Source: an uncultured Pelagibacteraceae bacterium
Lineage (GTDB): Bacteria > Pseudomonadota > Alphaproteobacteria > Pelagibacterales > Pelagibacteraceae
Length of the DNA stretch: 64,000 bases
Reading direction: 5' to 3'
Assembly: GCA_902628495.1 (NCBI GenBank)
Contig: CACONH010000001.1
Coordinates: 124,001-188,000, forward strand
Shown here: positions 1 through 10,174 of the stretch, piece after piece
How the letters are laid out: every line of letters starts with the position of its first letter
Position numbering within the stretch: the first letter of the stretch is position 1
The notes under the pieces: model-generated
The model's database searches: none
The model's input: the letters and a program-made list of their open reading frames with translations, nothing else
Told to the model about the DNA's origin: nothing
Position numbers and translations under genes: made by a program

Positions 1-2
1 TT

Positions 3-962
3 AAATATTTTCCTAATGACCATGGTGTTATATCTATTATGTACCATAGATTTAATGAAAATAAATATCCATCGACAAATATTAAAATAGATGTTTTTGA
101 AAAGCAACTCGAACTAATTGAGAAAAATAATATAGAATATTATGATCCATCTATGTTCGATAATGAATTTAATAATCCAAAGAAAAATAAAAAAATCTTA
201 ATAACTGTGGATGATGCGTTTACATCCTTTTATGATAATGCATGGCCAATTCTTAAGAAAAAAAAGATACCATTTATATTATTTGTCTCTACAGAACCGG
301 TAGGAAAGCCTGGATACATGAACTGGGACCAAATTAAAGAGGTATCAAGTTATGATTTTGCATTTATAGGTAATCATTCACATACTCATGAATATTTGTT
401 GGATTTTTCATACGATGAGTTCGAAAGAGATATTAAAAATTCTATAAAAATTTTTGAGGAAAAATTGGGATATAACCCAATTTTTTTTTCCTACCCATTT
501 GGAGAATTTAATTTAAAGCAAACAGAATTTATTAAAGGTAATTTTAAATATGGTTTTGGTCAACATTCTGGGGTAATTGATTTAACTAAAAATCGTTTTG
601 AGCTACCTAGATTTCCAATAAATGAAAAATATGGCGAATTAGAAAGATTTGATTTTATTCTAAAATTATTTCCAATTGCATATAAAAATTTAAAACCTAG
701 TGATAAATTTATAAGTAAAGATCAAAATCCTCCAACTATTGAGATTGAATTTTTTAAGGAACAAAAAAATATCCAAAAAATTAATTGTTTTTCAAACGAA
801 GGAAATGAATGGAGAAATTCAATCATGAAATTTGAGGATAATATTCTCAAAATTGACTTTAGAGAAAAATTTACATTCAGGAGAGGTAGAATAAATTGCT
901 CACTTAATGATGGAGATATTTGGAGATGGTTAGGTATTCAAATGTCAATTGAAGTAAATTAG
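3..962 (+). CDS. Polysaccharide deacetylase family protein, 5' end cut by window edge
   Basis: The frame is open to the left edge. The ATG at 39 used by the ORF track is internal, because the codons before it read KYFPNDHGVISI and run straight into the MYH strand that opens this family's barrel. The NodB-type metal site is visible: the aspartate pair of TVDDAF (near residue 58 of the tracked ORF), HSHTH (near 113) and SYPFGEF (near 151). Members remove acetyl groups from sugars in polysaccharides; the substrate here is unknown. About 100 residues after the catalytic barrel are not recognised. The stop codon interlocks with that of the convergent Bax-like gene (shared TTAG). A second deacetylase lies at 23.5 kb. 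Confidence 0.85.
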   Translation, partial: KYFPNDHGVISIMYHRFNENKYPSTNIKIDVFEKQLELIEKNNIEYYDPSMFDNEFNNPKKNKKILITVDDAFTSFYDNAWPILKKKKIPFILFVSTEPVGKPGYMNWDQIKEVSSYDFAFIGNHSHTHEYLLDFSYDEFERDIKNSIKIFEEKLGYNPIFFSYPFGEFNLKQTEFIKGNFKYGFGQHSGVIDLTKNRFELPRFPINEKYGELERFDFILKLFPIAYKNLKPSDKFISKDQNPPTIEIEFFKEQKNIQKINCFSNEGNEWRNSIMKFEDNILKIDFREKFTFRRGRINCSLNDGDIWRWLGIQMSIEVN

Positions 963-2116
963 ATCAAATTTTTGTATTTAACACTAAGAGGCATTAATTT
1001 TACATCATCAAAATCTTTTAAAGAATTCTGATTTATAATTTGTTTAAGTATTTTAGTGTACTCTTTGCCTGTCTCAGCGTAATTATCTAATTGATCAGCG
1101 AGCAATAAACTATCAAGAGATGCACTGTCATCTCTCAATTGAGCCCTTAATTGTCTAAAATTTTTGTAACTTGAATGAGTGTTTAAATTTCTTTGATAAG
1201 CTCTTACAGATGCTTTTAACACTCTAAATTTCATTACTTTATGCTTAGTGTCACTGTCAGCACCGGCAGGTTTAATACCATCTCCAGACCATGTCCATTG
1301 ACCAAACAGTGCGTTTCCTTCAAGAGCGAACCTAGATGTTCCCCACCCAGTTTCTTTTGCTGCTTGAGCTATAGCTAATGAGACAGGAACAATATCCATT
1401 CGCACTTTTAAAGTGGGTATATCCTTATTTAAAACTCCATATTGTCTAAATTTTCGATTTAACCAATTTATTTCTTTTTTTGAATTTTTATTTTTGTTTA
1501 AAATACTAAACAGTTTTTTTCTATCTAACAAAATTAAATTATTTTCCTCTAATATAAGTGGCAAAATAATTTGAATAAATAAGCTTTTCCTTTTTTTTGA
1601 ACTTTCGATCTGCTTGATTTCATTTGGTAAAAGTGAAAGCCTTATTGGTTTAACCTTTTTACTTTTTCTTACTTCACTTAATGAATAGTTAGTATCCTCA
1701 AAAAGTTGTTCTATTGTAGATGCGCTAAGCCGAACGGTGTCTTCAGGCAAATCCTCAAATTTAAAAACATCCTCCAAAATATTTGATAAATCTAGCCCCT
1801 CATCTATCTTTGAATTATTTTCTAACTCCCCACCTTCTAAAATCTTTTTAAATTTTTTATTTGAGTCATTAATTTTAAAATTTTTGGCAACCTGCGGACT
1901 CATATCTGATAACAATGGCATTATAGTAGAAATTACAATTATAAATAAACTGGATAGTCCTGTTAAATATAAAGTTTTAAATTTTTCAAAACCAAATTTA
2001 AAAGTTGTTTTTTTTTTAATAATTATACCTTGAGATGATAAAAATTTTTTAAGCTTTAAAAATTGATTAATATTAAAGTTTTTTTTAATTAATTTATTTG
2101 GAAAAATTTTTTTCAA
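959..2116 (-). CDS. Bax-like glucosaminidase-domain protein, membrane anchored
   Basis: The C-terminal half (about residues 235-375) matches the Bax/mannosyl-glycoprotein endo-beta-N-acetylglucosaminidase family, a lysozyme-like fold acting on peptidoglycan. SLAIAQAAKETGWGTSRFA carries the expected catalytic Glu (near residue 255), followed by GNALFGQWTW and later YAETGKEYTKIL. A single hydrophobic segment at about 49-68 probably anchors it in the inner membrane with the enzyme domain in the periplasm. Residues 80-230 form a charged linker of no recognised family. The start ATG overlaps the stop of the upstream Nfu-like gene by 4 bases, suggesting translational coupling. Enzyme family is firm; the physiological role is inferred. 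Confidence 0.85.
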   Translation of the reverse strand: MKKIFPNKLIKKNFNINQFLKLKKFLSSQGIIIKKKTTFKFGFEKFKTLYLTGLSSLFIIVISTIMPLLSDMSPQVAKNFKINDSNKKFKKILEGGELENNSKIDEGLDLSNILEDVFKFEDLPEDTVRLSASTIEQLFEDTNYSLSEVRKSKKVKPIRLSLLPNEIKQIESSKKRKSLFIQIILPLILEENNLILLDRKKLFSILNKNKNSKKEINWLNRKFRQYGVLNKDIPTLKVRMDIVPVSLAIAQAAKETGWGTSRFALEGNALFGQWTWSGDGIKPAGADSDTKHKVMKFRVLKASVRAYQRNLNTHSSYKNFRQLRAQLRDDSASLDSLLLADQLDNYAETGKEYTKILKQIINQNSLKDFDDVKLMPLSVKYKNLI

Positions 2117-2652
2117 ACAGCCTCAACTTCTCTTACTTCAGGTATGTAATGACATAGCAAATTTTGAACCCCTTGTTTCAAAGTTAATGCAGCGCTGGGA
2201 CATCCAGAACATGCGCCCTGAAGTTCTACTCGGACTATGCCATCTTTAAATTCTTTAAATTTAATGTCGCCTCCATCCCTTGCAACAGCAGGTCTAATTT
2301 TAGTCTCCAATATTTTAATAATTTGACCCTCTACAGTTGAAGTATCTAACTCCTTCGTTTCTTCTTTTTTTGAAATAACATTTTCATTTCCATTAGCAAA
2401 ATAATCATTAATAAATGATATGATAATATGTTTTAAATCCTCCCAATCAAACTCATTGTGTTTATTTACAGAAATGAAGTTATCAGAAAGAAAAACACCT
2501 CTTACTCCATCTATTGACAATATATTCCTAATAAGATCATTGCTAGTTTTGCTAATATCTGTAATTTCTATCGGTCCAATTAAAGATACACTTTTCCCAG
2601 GAAGAAATTTTAATGAATTTGGATTAGGGGTTATTTCAGTTTGTACGAACAT
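2113..2652 (-). CDS. Nfu-type iron-sulfur cluster carrier (NifU N-terminal-like plus NifU C-terminal domain)
   Basis: Delivers Fe-S clusters to apo-proteins in the cytoplasm. The N-terminal part (1-85) is the Nfu N domain, opening with QTEITPNPNSLKFLPG. The C-terminal part (about 110-175) is the NifU thioredoxin-like domain with RPAVARDGGDI and the cluster-binding pair CSGC (C148, C151). At 179 residues it has the usual alphaproteobacterial length and lacks the A-type domain of gammaproteobacterial NfuA. It lies downstream of trpS on the same strand and overlaps the Bax-like gene by ATGA. No unusual features. Confidence 0.9.
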   Translation of the reverse strand: MFVQTEITPNPNSLKFLPGKSVSLIGPIEITDISKTSNDLIRNILSIDGVRGVFLSDNFISVNKHNEFDWEDLKHIIISFINDYFANGNENVISKKEETKELDTSTVEGQIIKILETKIRPAVARDGGDIKFKEFKDGIVRVELQGACSGCPSAALTLKQGVQNLLCHYIPEVREVEAV

Positions 2653-2697
2653 ACAATAAATATAAGTATTACATATAATTTTTAAAGCAAATAATAC

Positions 2698-3699
2698 TCA
2701 AAAACCGAATTTTTTCTTAATATCATGTATTTTTTTTGATGATAATTCATAAGCTTTTTCGCTACCATCTCGTAAAACTTGGTCAATATAAGAATTATCT
2801 TGATTTAATTTTCTAATTTCTTTTGAGATAGGTGAAATTTTTTCAACTATAACTTCTGATAATTTTTCCTTGAAAAAAGAAAAGTTTTTGTCTTTAAATT
2901 CATTAAATAAAAGATCAATTGTTTTTCCTGATAAGGATGAATAAATCCCAATTAAATTCTCTATCTCAGGCCTAGACTTTAAATTATTAATATTTGTTGG
3001 AAAAGGACTGGTGTCTGTTTTTGCTTTTTTAATTTTATTAATTATCTCTGAATCTGAGTCAGTTAAGTTTATTCTGCTTAATTCAGACGGGTCTGATTTA
3101 CTCATTTTTTTTTTACCATCTTTTAAGCTCATAATTCTTGCAAAGTTTTTTTGAATTAATGGTTCTGGAATTTTAAAAAAATCAGGTATATCAAAGTCTG
3201 TATTAAATTTTTTTGAAATATCTCTAGCTAATTCTAAGTGCTGTTTTTGATCCTCCCCCACAGGTACGTGAGTTGCATCATATAAAAGAATATCTGCAGC
3301 CATCAAAATAGGATAAATATAAAGGCCAACACTTGCCTTTTCTTTATCTTTTCCAGCCTTTTCTTTGAATTGTGTCATTCGATTTAACCAACCCATTCTA
3401 GCTACACAACTTAACAACCAAGAAAGCTCTGAATGTGCTGATACAGACGACTGATTAAAAATTATACTCTTTTGTGGATTTATACCACATGCTAAAAATG
3501 TTGCGGCTGTTTTTCTGGTATTTTGTTTTAAAATTTCAGGATCTTGTTTTACGGTGACTGCGTGTAAATCTACTACACAAAATATACACTCGTTGTTTTC
3601 ATTCTGTAGATCAACAAAGTTCTTGATAGCTCCTATATAGTTCCCCAAATGTAGATTACCAGTAGGTTGAACACCTGAAAAAATTTTTTTAACTCCCAT
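2698..3699 (-). CDS. trpS: Tryptophan--tRNA ligase
   Basis: Charges tRNA-Trp with tryptophan in the cytoplasm. This class I synthetase shows the HIGH-type signature PTGNLHLGNY at the N-terminus and the KMSKS loop (GKKKMSKSDPSE) near residue 198; the length, 333 residues, is normal. It begins one base after the murJ stop on the same strand, so murJ-trpS-nfu-bax reads as one minus-strand run. This is the usual alphaproteobacterial murJ-trpS neighbourhood. Confidence 0.97.
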   Translation of the reverse strand: MGVKKIFSGVQPTGNLHLGNYIGAIKNFVDLQNENNECIFCVVDLHAVTVKQDPEILKQNTRKTAATFLACGINPQKSIIFNQSSVSAHSELSWLLSCVARMGWLNRMTQFKEKAGKDKEKASVGLYIYPILMAADILLYDATHVPVGEDQKQHLELARDISKKFNTDFDIPDFFKIPEPLIQKNFARIMSLKDGKKKMSKSDPSELSRINLTDSDSEIINKIKKAKTDTSPFPTNINNLKSRPEIENLIGIYSSLSGKTIDLLFNEFKDKNFSFFKEKLSEVIVEKISPISKEIRKLNQDNSYIDQVLRDGSEKAYELSSKKIHDIKKKFGF

Positions 3700-3700
3700 A

Positions 3701-5230
3701 CTAATACTTTATTTTAATATCACTCAATTTGAAAGCTTTAGTAATTAACGATACTACAAAATAGATTAAGATACTCAATATTACTATAACAAAAAGATAG
3801 ATAAATTTATAATTATTTTCAAAAGACAGTTCACTGTCAAAATAAGATATTAAGTTTTGGAGTAATATACCCATTATTATAGTTGAAATAGCAACTCTAA
3901 TAATTTGTATAATTAATTTTTTATTAATTTTAAAATAATCTTCTTTATGTAAATAAATATATAAAAAAATAGAGTTAACCCATGATGATATTGAAGTTGC
4001 AATCGGTATTATAATGAAACCTATATCCTTAAAATAATAAACGCTAATTAAAATATTTATAAATACAGATACGGTAGAAAAATAAAAAGGAATTTTAGTA
4101 TTATCTCTTGCAAAAATAAAACTTGAAAATATTTTTATTAAAGCAAACGCGGGGAGACCTATAGAAAAATATAGCAGAGCTTTTGCAGAATTTTTTACGC
4201 TTATTTCATCAAATGATCCATAACCAAATAATGATGATACAATTTCTTCGTTTGCAATAATTAATGCCAACATCGCAGGAAGGCTCAAGAGCAATGACAA
4301 TTCCAGAGATTTGTTTTGTATTTTATCTATATCTAATTTTTTATTTTGTTGAATGTAAAAAGACAATTTAGGTAGTATAACAGTCCCTATTGCTATGCCT
4401 GCGATCGCAAGATTTATTTGATATATCCTGTCTGCATAATATAAAATAGACACTGCACTTGCCTGAAAAGAGGCAATAATTGTTCCTACTAAAATATTTA
4501 TTTGGGTAACGCCGGAAGAAAATATACTTGGTAAAAGTTTTTTGAAAAATAATTTAACATTTTTTGAAATGTTGAAATTGAATTTTAATTTTGGTTCAAA
4601 AAATCTTTTAACAAATATCACTAAAAAAAAGGCTTGAATAAATCCCGCAATTGATACGCCATAGGATAAAAATATGACTAATTTTTCACCTAAAATTTTA
4701 CCAAAAACTAATATTCCTATCATTACAAGATTTAGAATAATTGGTGCAGCCGAAGCTGCTGCAAAACGATTATGTGAGTTTAAAATAGCCGAAAAAAAAG
4801 ATGCTAAACTAACAAATAGTATAAAAGGAAACGTAATTTTTGTTAACTGAGTTGCCAAAGCAAATTTTTCTGGATTAGATTTAAAACCGGGCGCAATTAA
4901 TGACACAAAAACAGGCATAAATAACTCTACTAGGAGCACTAATGCTAAAAGAAAAATTGTTAAAAGGTTAAAAATATTATTAGCAAAGCTCTCTGATTTT
5001 CTTTTTCCTTTAACTAATTCTTTGGAATAACTTGGAACAAATGCAGCATTGAATGATCCTTCGCCAAACAATCTTCTAAAAGTATTTGGAATTCTAAAAG
5101 CAACAAAAAAAGCATCGGCAACAGGTCCGGAGCCAAGAAATATTGCAATAAGAATATCTCTTAAATAACCTGAAATACGACTTATTAAAGTATAAAAACT
5201 AAAAGTCCCAGTTGACTTAATTATATTCAT
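3701..5230 (-). CDS. murJ: Lipid II flippase MurJ (MviN)
   Basis: Moves the peptidoglycan precursor lipid II across the inner membrane. The 509-residue protein is polytopic with about 14 hydrophobic segments. The N-terminal motif with SGYLRDILIA, then ADAFFVAFRIPNTFRRLFGEGSFNAAFVPSY, is the hallmark of the MurJ family, with the conserved arginine and charged cavity residues in place. It is the first gene of the minus-strand run continuing into trpS. A 50-base spacer separates it from the divergent maeB, so the promoters of both must lie there. Confidence 0.96.
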   Translation of the reverse strand: MNIIKSTGTFSFYTLISRISGYLRDILIAIFLGSGPVADAFFVAFRIPNTFRRLFGEGSFNAAFVPSYSKELVKGKRKSESFANNIFNLLTIFLLALVLLVELFMPVFVSLIAPGFKSNPEKFALATQLTKITFPFILFVSLASFFSAILNSHNRFAAASAAPIILNLVMIGILVFGKILGEKLVIFLSYGVSIAGFIQAFFLVIFVKRFFEPKLKFNFNISKNVKLFFKKLLPSIFSSGVTQINILVGTIIASFQASAVSILYYADRIYQINLAIAGIAIGTVILPKLSFYIQQNKKLDIDKIQNKSLELSLLLSLPAMLALIIANEEIVSSLFGYGSFDEISVKNSAKALLYFSIGLPAFALIKIFSSFIFARDNTKIPFYFSTVSVFINILISVYYFKDIGFIIIPIATSISSWVNSIFLYIYLHKEDYFKINKKLIIQIIRVAISTIIMGILLQNLISYFDSELSFENNYKFIYLFVIVILSILIYFVVSLITKAFKLSDIKIKY

Positions 5231-5280
5231 AAATCATATTAGTCTTAATATTGGCTCAATTGTATACATAAATAATAACA

Positions 5281-7566
5281 ATGAAAAAAAATAAAATTGA
5301 ACATTACTCGGATAAAGAAGCATTAGAATTTCATAATAGCAATAAATCAGGCAAGATTGAGATTATCTCATCAAAACCGATGACTTCAAAAAGGGACCTA
5401 GCCCTTGCTTACTCACCTGGTGTTGCTGCACCAGTAAAAGCAATTGCTGAGAATCCTGACCGAGCATACGATTACACAACTAAAGGAAATTTAGTAGCAG
5501 TAATTAGTAATGGTTCAGCAATTTTAGGTCTGGGTAATTTAGGAGCCATAGCATCGAAACCTGTTATGGAAGGAAAAGCTGTTTTATTTAAAAGATTTGC
5601 AGATATAGATTCGATTGATATAGAAATTGACACTAACGATACTGAAGAAATAATTAAATCAATAAAAAATATTTCTAAAAGTTTCGGGGGAATTAACCTC
5701 GAAGATATAAAGGCACCTGAGTGTTTCATTATAGAAAAAAAATTAAAAGAAATATTAGATATTCCAGTTTTTCACGATGACCAACATGGTACTGCAATAA
5801 TAACTAGTGCAGCATTAATTAATGCCTGCGATATTGCAAAAAAAAAGCTAAATGAAATAAATGTAGTTATCAATGGTGCAGGCGCATCTGCAATGGCATG
5901 CGCAAAACTTTTTATAAACTCAGGCGTAGATAAAAATAAAATCAAAATGCTTGATTCAAAAGGAGTTATTTATAAAGGTAGAGATAACTTAAATGAATGG
6001 AAAAATAAATTCGCAATTAAAACAAATGATAGAAGTTTAAATGATGCTATTAAAAATGCCGATGTTTTTTTAGGTTTATCTCAAGCAGGAGCTCTCAAAA
6101 AAGATATGGTAAAATGTATGGCAAAAAAGCCCATAATTTTTGCTTGTGCTAATCCTGATCCAGAAATTACTCCTGAAGAAATTGAAGAAGTAAGAGATGA
6201 TGCAATTATTGCAACTGGAAGATCAGATTATCCTAATCAAGTAAATAATTTAATTGGCTTTCCATATATTTTTAGAGGAGCTCTTGATGTTAGATCAAAA
6301 ACCATCAATGAGGAAATGAAAGTTGCTGCAGTACATGCTATCGCTTCATTAGCAAGAGAGAGAGTTCCTGATGAAGTAGTCGCTGCAATGGGTGGTGAAA
6401 GACCAGTTTATGGAAAAGACTATATTATTCCGTCAACTTTTGATCCAAGACTTATAAGCGTTATACCACTCGCAGTTGCTAAAGCTGCAATTAAAACTGG
6501 TGTTGCAAGAATAGGAATTGAAAATTTTGAGAATTACTCAGAACAATTAAAAAATAGACTTGATCCAACTGTAGCTGTTATGCAAGGTATAAATTCGCAA
6601 ATTAAAAAAAATCAAAAAAAAGTTGTGTTTGCAGATGGAGAAGATGAAAACAATCTTAAAGCTGCAATTTCATTCAAAAACAGTGGATTGGGTATCCCTA
6701 TTTTAATTGCTAAAGAAGAGATAGTTAGAAAAAAATTAAATGAAATTGGATATGGAGAAAACTTTGACATTGAAATTATTAATTCAACAAACGAAAAATT
6801 AAGAAATAAATACACAGAGTTTTTATTTAAACGTCTTCAAAGAACAGACGGATTATTAGAGCGAGATTGTGATAAACTTGTTAGAAATGACAGAGTTACT
6901 TTTGGCGCTTGTATGGTTTCATGTGGAGATGCAGATGCAATGGTTACTGGGAATACCAGAAGATATTCAGCATCTCTTGAAAAAATTTCCAAAGTTGTTG
7001 ACCCAAGGCCAGGTGAAATAATGTTTGGTTTAAATATGATAGTTAATAGAGGAAAAACCATCTTTATTTGTGATACTACGGTAATTGAATACCCTGACGA
7101 AAAACAACTTGCCGAAATGGCAATTTCAGCTGCTAGAGTTGTAAGACTATTTGGATTTGATCCAAAAATTGCTTTTTTATCTCATTCCACTTTTGGCCAA
7201 CCAACAACAGACAGAACAAAAAGAATAAGTGATGCTGTTGAAATGCTTAAGAAGAAAAATGTTGACTTTAAATTTGATGGTGAGATGCAGCCAGATGTTG
7301 CCTTAGAGGATATGTTTCAAGAACTATATCCGTTTTCTGAAATTGTTGGCAATGCAAACGTTTTGATTATGCCAAGTCAACACAGTGCTGCGATATCTTA
7401 TAAGATGATACAGTCCATGAGTAGAGCAAAATTAATTGGACCACTTTTAATAGGTTTGGGTCAAGCTATTGAAATTGCTCCATTAAGAAGCTCAACATCA
7501 GATATACTAAATTTAGCATCAGTTGCGGCTTATTCAGCTGAGATAATTGATTATAAAAAAAATTAA
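5281..7566 (+). CDS. maeB: NADP-dependent malic enzyme with C-terminal phosphotransacetylase-like domain
   Basis: Oxidatively decarboxylates malate to pyruvate, making NADPH. The 761 residues fall into a malic enzyme part (about 1-430: SPGVAAPVKAI, FHDDQHGTA metal-binding region, NAD-fold INGAGASAMACAKL) and a phosphotransacetylase-like part (about 440-755), the standard MaeB fusion. In this family the second domain is regulatory, sensing acetyl-CoA, and is not thought to be catalytic. A single-gene transcription unit; its stop interlocks with the convergent BON-lipoprotein gene at TTAA. Confidence 0.96.
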   Translation: MKKNKIEHYSDKEALEFHNSNKSGKIEIISSKPMTSKRDLALAYSPGVAAPVKAIAENPDRAYDYTTKGNLVAVISNGSAILGLGNLGAIASKPVMEGKAVLFKRFADIDSIDIEIDTNDTEEIIKSIKNISKSFGGINLEDIKAPECFIIEKKLKEILDIPVFHDDQHGTAIITSAALINACDIAKKKLNEINVVINGAGASAMACAKLFINSGVDKNKIKMLDSKGVIYKGRDNLNEWKNKFAIKTNDRSLNDAIKNADVFLGLSQAGALKKDMVKCMAKKPIIFACANPDPEITPEEIEEVRDDAIIATGRSDYPNQVNNLIGFPYIFRGALDVRSKTINEEMKVAAVHAIASLARERVPDEVVAAMGGERPVYGKDYIIPSTFDPRLISVIPLAVAKAAIKTGVARIGIENFENYSEQLKNRLDPTVAVMQGINSQIKKNQKKVVFADGEDENNLKAAISFKNSGLGIPILIAKEEIVRKKLNEIGYGENFDIEIINSTNEKLRNKYTEFLFKRLQRTDGLLERDCDKLVRNDRVTFGACMVSCGDADAMVTGNTRRYSASLEKISKVVDPRPGEIMFGLNMIVNRGKTIFICDTTVIEYPDEKQLAEMAISAARVVRLFGFDPKIAFLSHSTFGQPTTDRTKRISDAVEMLKKKNVDFKFDGEMQPDVALEDMFQELYPFSEIVGNANVLIMPSQHSAAISYKMIQSMSRAKLIGPLLIGLGQAIEIAPLRSSTSDILNLASVAAYSAEIIDYKKN

Positions 7567-8159
7567 TCTTTTTGGATTCTTAAATCTTCCACTAAGAGAA
7601 TGCTGGCAATGATTTTATTTACATCCAAGATAGAATTTGCTTCATCAACAACTATCTCTAGTTCATCTCTATCTCTTGCTATTCCATATATGTAAATATT
7701 TTTTTTGTAAGTATCTATTTGATAATTGCTAGATTTTATATTTTTATTTACAATTAATGCAGCTCGTAATTGAGAAGTTATCAGCGTATCCTTTGCTGAT
7801 TGTTTAAAATTGAATTTTTCTCTAATTTTTATATCGTTTCTTACAGACCTAACCCCACTAGTTTCCCATGCGATTTTAGTTATTTTTAACTTTTCCTCTG
7901 GATTATCAACTTTACCAGTAATAAATATTCTGCCATCTAAAACCTTAGTTTTGATGGATAAGAAATATTTCTTTTCTTCCATCGTGAGTCTAGTTATTAG
8001 GTTTTTTTCCATAATAGAATCATCAATTTGTGTTCCTAGAGATCTTGGGTCAATTGCCACGGAAACTCCTGTCCCAAATAATCCTCTTGAGCTAGTGCCT
8101 GAACAACTGTTTAAGAGAACAAGTAATATTAAAAGAAAAAAAAGATTTTTATTTATCAT
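7563..8159 (-). CDS. BON-domain lipoprotein
   Basis: The N-terminal hydrophobic stretch ends in a lipobox (LLNSCSG), so a lipidated envelope protein is expected. Two BON (OsmY-type) domains follow: one around residues 60-115 with DGRIFITGKVDNPEE, and one around 125-195. This architecture matches the DolP/OsmY-like outer-membrane proteins that bind phospholipid and help envelope integrity. The last codons of the upstream rsmI overlap its start by 11 bases. Family call is firm; the cellular role is inferred from DolP. Confidence 0.85.
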   Translation of the reverse strand: MINKNLFFLLILLVLLNSCSGTSSRGLFGTGVSVAIDPRSLGTQIDDSIMEKNLITRLTMEEKKYFLSIKTKVLDGRIFITGKVDNPEEKLKITKIAWETSGVRSVRNDIKIREKFNFKQSAKDTLITSQLRAALIVNKNIKSSNYQIDTYKKNIYIYGIARDRDELEIVVDEANSILDVNKIIASILLVEDLRIQKD

Positions 8160-8991
8160 TTTTAACTTCTAGACAATAATCGTAGATTATTTTTTTTTGA
8201 ATTCCTTTGTGAGAAAGACTTTTAATTATATCTCTAATACTTTTATTTTTTAGCATTCTTTTAATTATTTTTTTATCAGATTCGCTCAAAAAACCTAAAG
8301 GATTTATATTTTCTTTTACCTCAGAGATAACAACAGTAAGTTCACCTTTATCGAAAATTTTAATTTTTTTTAAGTCTTCAACCTTACATCTAATGAATTC
8401 CTCGTGTAATTTTGTCATTTCTCTGCAAAGAACAATTTCTCTTTTGCTAAAAAAATTTATTAAAGTTTCTACATTTTTAATTAATTTTTTTGGTGGAATA
8501 AATATGACTATTGAACAATCAATTTTGGAAAGAAATTCTAATTCTTTAATTAATTTATTTTTTTTTTCTTCTAAAAAACCATAAAAAATAAACTTGTCGG
8601 AAAAACCGCTTATTGATAAAGAAGTTATAACCGATGAAGCTCCTGGTATTGGAGTAACCGGAATATCCTTATTTATACACTCTTTCACTAATATTTTGCC
8701 TGGATCTGATATTGCAGGGGTTCCTGCGTCAGAAATAAGTGAAATTATTTTACCTCCCATTAAATTGATTAATATATCTTCAGTCTTTTTTTTTTCGTTA
8801 AATTTGTGGAATGATAAGAGTTGAGTTTTTATATTATAATAATTCAAAAGTTTTATAGAAACACGGGTATCTTCGCAAAGAATTAGATCTGAATTTTTAA
8901 GAATTTCTAACGCTCTTATTGTTAAATCACCTAAATTTCCTATCGGAGTAGAAACCAGATAAAGACCTTTTTTTTGTGATTGTGATATCAT
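8149..8991 (-). CDS. rsmI: 16S rRNA (cytidine1402-2'-O)-methyltransferase
   Basis: Methylates the 2'-OH of C1402 in the decoding centre using SAM. The tetrapyrrole-methylase fold is clear: LYLVSTPIGNLGDLTIRALE at the N-terminus, LCEDTR, and LISDAGTPAISDPG near residue 85. At 280 residues it has normal length. As in many proteobacteria it is divergent from a gene for a PBP-activator-like periplasmic protein; only 31 bases separate the two starts. It precedes the BON-lipoprotein gene, an arrangement also common elsewhere. Confidence 0.96.
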   Translation of the reverse strand: MISQSQKKGLYLVSTPIGNLGDLTIRALEILKNSDLILCEDTRVSIKLLNYYNIKTQLLSFHKFNEKKKTEDILINLMGGKIISLISDAGTPAISDPGKILVKECINKDIPVTPIPGASSVITSLSISGFSDKFIFYGFLEEKKNKLIKELEFLSKIDCSIVIFIPPKKLIKNVETLINFFSKREIVLCREMTKLHEEFIRCKVEDLKKIKIFDKGELTVVISEVKENINPLGFLSESDKKIIKRMLKNKSIRDIIKSLSHKGIQKKIIYDYCLEVKNDK

Positions 8992-9022
8992 TAAATTAAG
9001 AGTTTATTATATATTATATAAT

Positions 9023-10174
9023 ATGAAAAAATTACTTAATTTAATATTTTTTATATCCATAACTTTTATTTTTACTAGCAAGCTTTTTGCAATCGAAGAA
9101 AAGATTAAAATTGGTTTGTTGTTGCCTTTGGATGGTCAAAACCATAATATAGGAAAGTCAGTATTAAGAGCTGTAAATTTGGCAGTTAATAAAATAGATG
9201 ATCCAATTTTAGAAGTTTATCCAAAAAACAATTTTGATAATCCTGAAGATAATATTAAAGCGGCACAAGAGCTATACGATCAAGGTGTTAGAATATTTAT
9301 TGGACCTATTTTTGATAAAAATACAAAAAATTTAGGAAAATTTGATGATGCTATTTTTATAACTTTTTCAAATAAGGATAAGAACTCTCAAAAAAATTTA
9401 ATATACGCGGGGGTGAATGCTACTTCACAGATAGCAACAATTAAAAAATTTCTTGAGGACAATGATATTAAAAAAACTATCTGTCTTATTCCTGAATCTG
9501 ACTTCAAAGAGGAGATTAAAAAAGGGATTTCACAGACAAAAATTAATTTAAAAAAAGTTTTTTATTATAAAACTGAGCCAACAGAGATTACAAAGAGAAT
9601 TGAGAAAATCACGAGGTATGAAGTTAGAAAACAAAATCTGCTTGATGAAATTAAAAGGATAGAAAACTCTGATGATCCAAATAAAGAAAAAAAAATAAAA
9701 AATCTTGAAAAAAAGGATACAATAGGAAAATTAGGTTTCGACTCAGTTATAATTTCAGATTTTGATGAGTCATTAAAAAGCGTAATTACATCGCTTATTT
9801 ACACAGATGTGTCTACAAAAAGGGTTTATTTTATAACTCTTAATCAGTGGTTCGATGATAGTTTGCTTAAAGAAGATAGTTCACAAAATATTTACTTCCC
9901 ATCAATTAACAAAAAAAATTATGATACCTTTTCTAAATTATTTTTTAAAAAATTTAATAGTTACCCAAACCAGATTTCATTTTTAAGTTATGACTTAGTT
10001 GGACTAGTTTACTATTTGACAAAAAAAAATAATTTAGAAAATACAAATAAAATTTTTGATCAAAAAAATATATTTAAAGGTAAAACTGGTATTTTTGAGA
10101 TCAAAGACAAAAAAATCAGTCATATCCTCAACTTCTACAAAGTTGAGAATGGTAAGTTTATAAAAATTTTTTAA
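9023..10174 (+). CDS. Periplasmic binding-fold protein, penicillin-binding protein activator (LpoA-like)
   Basis: A signal peptide (about 1-23) precedes a type-1 periplasmic-binding-protein fold: IKIGLLLPLDGQNHNIG, then an AAQELYDQGVRIFIGP motif near residue 90. Divergent neighbours rsmI on one side and this protein on the other match the place of LpoA-like or LivK-like proteins in proteobacteria, where LpoA activates PBP1A. Residues 190-225 form a highly charged, probably helical insert (repeated Lys/Glu). Its C-terminal codons overlap the convergent rdgB by 17 bases. The fold is secure; the PBP-activator role is inferred from context. Confidence 0.7.
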   Translation: MKKLLNLIFFISITFIFTSKLFAIEEKIKIGLLLPLDGQNHNIGKSVLRAVNLAVNKIDDPILEVYPKNNFDNPEDNIKAAQELYDQGVRIFIGPIFDKNTKNLGKFDDAIFITFSNKDKNSQKNLIYAGVNATSQIATIKKFLEDNDIKKTICLIPESDFKEEIKKGISQTKINLKKVFYYKTEPTEITKRIEKITRYEVRKQNLLDEIKRIENSDDPNKEKKIKNLEKKDTIGKLGFDSVIISDFDESLKSVITSLIYTDVSTKRVYFITLNQWFDDSLLKEDSSQNIYFPSINKKNYDTFSKLFFKKFNSYPNQISFLSYDLVGLVYYLTKKNNLENTNKIFDQKNIFKGKTGIFEIKDKKISHILNFYKVENGKFIKIF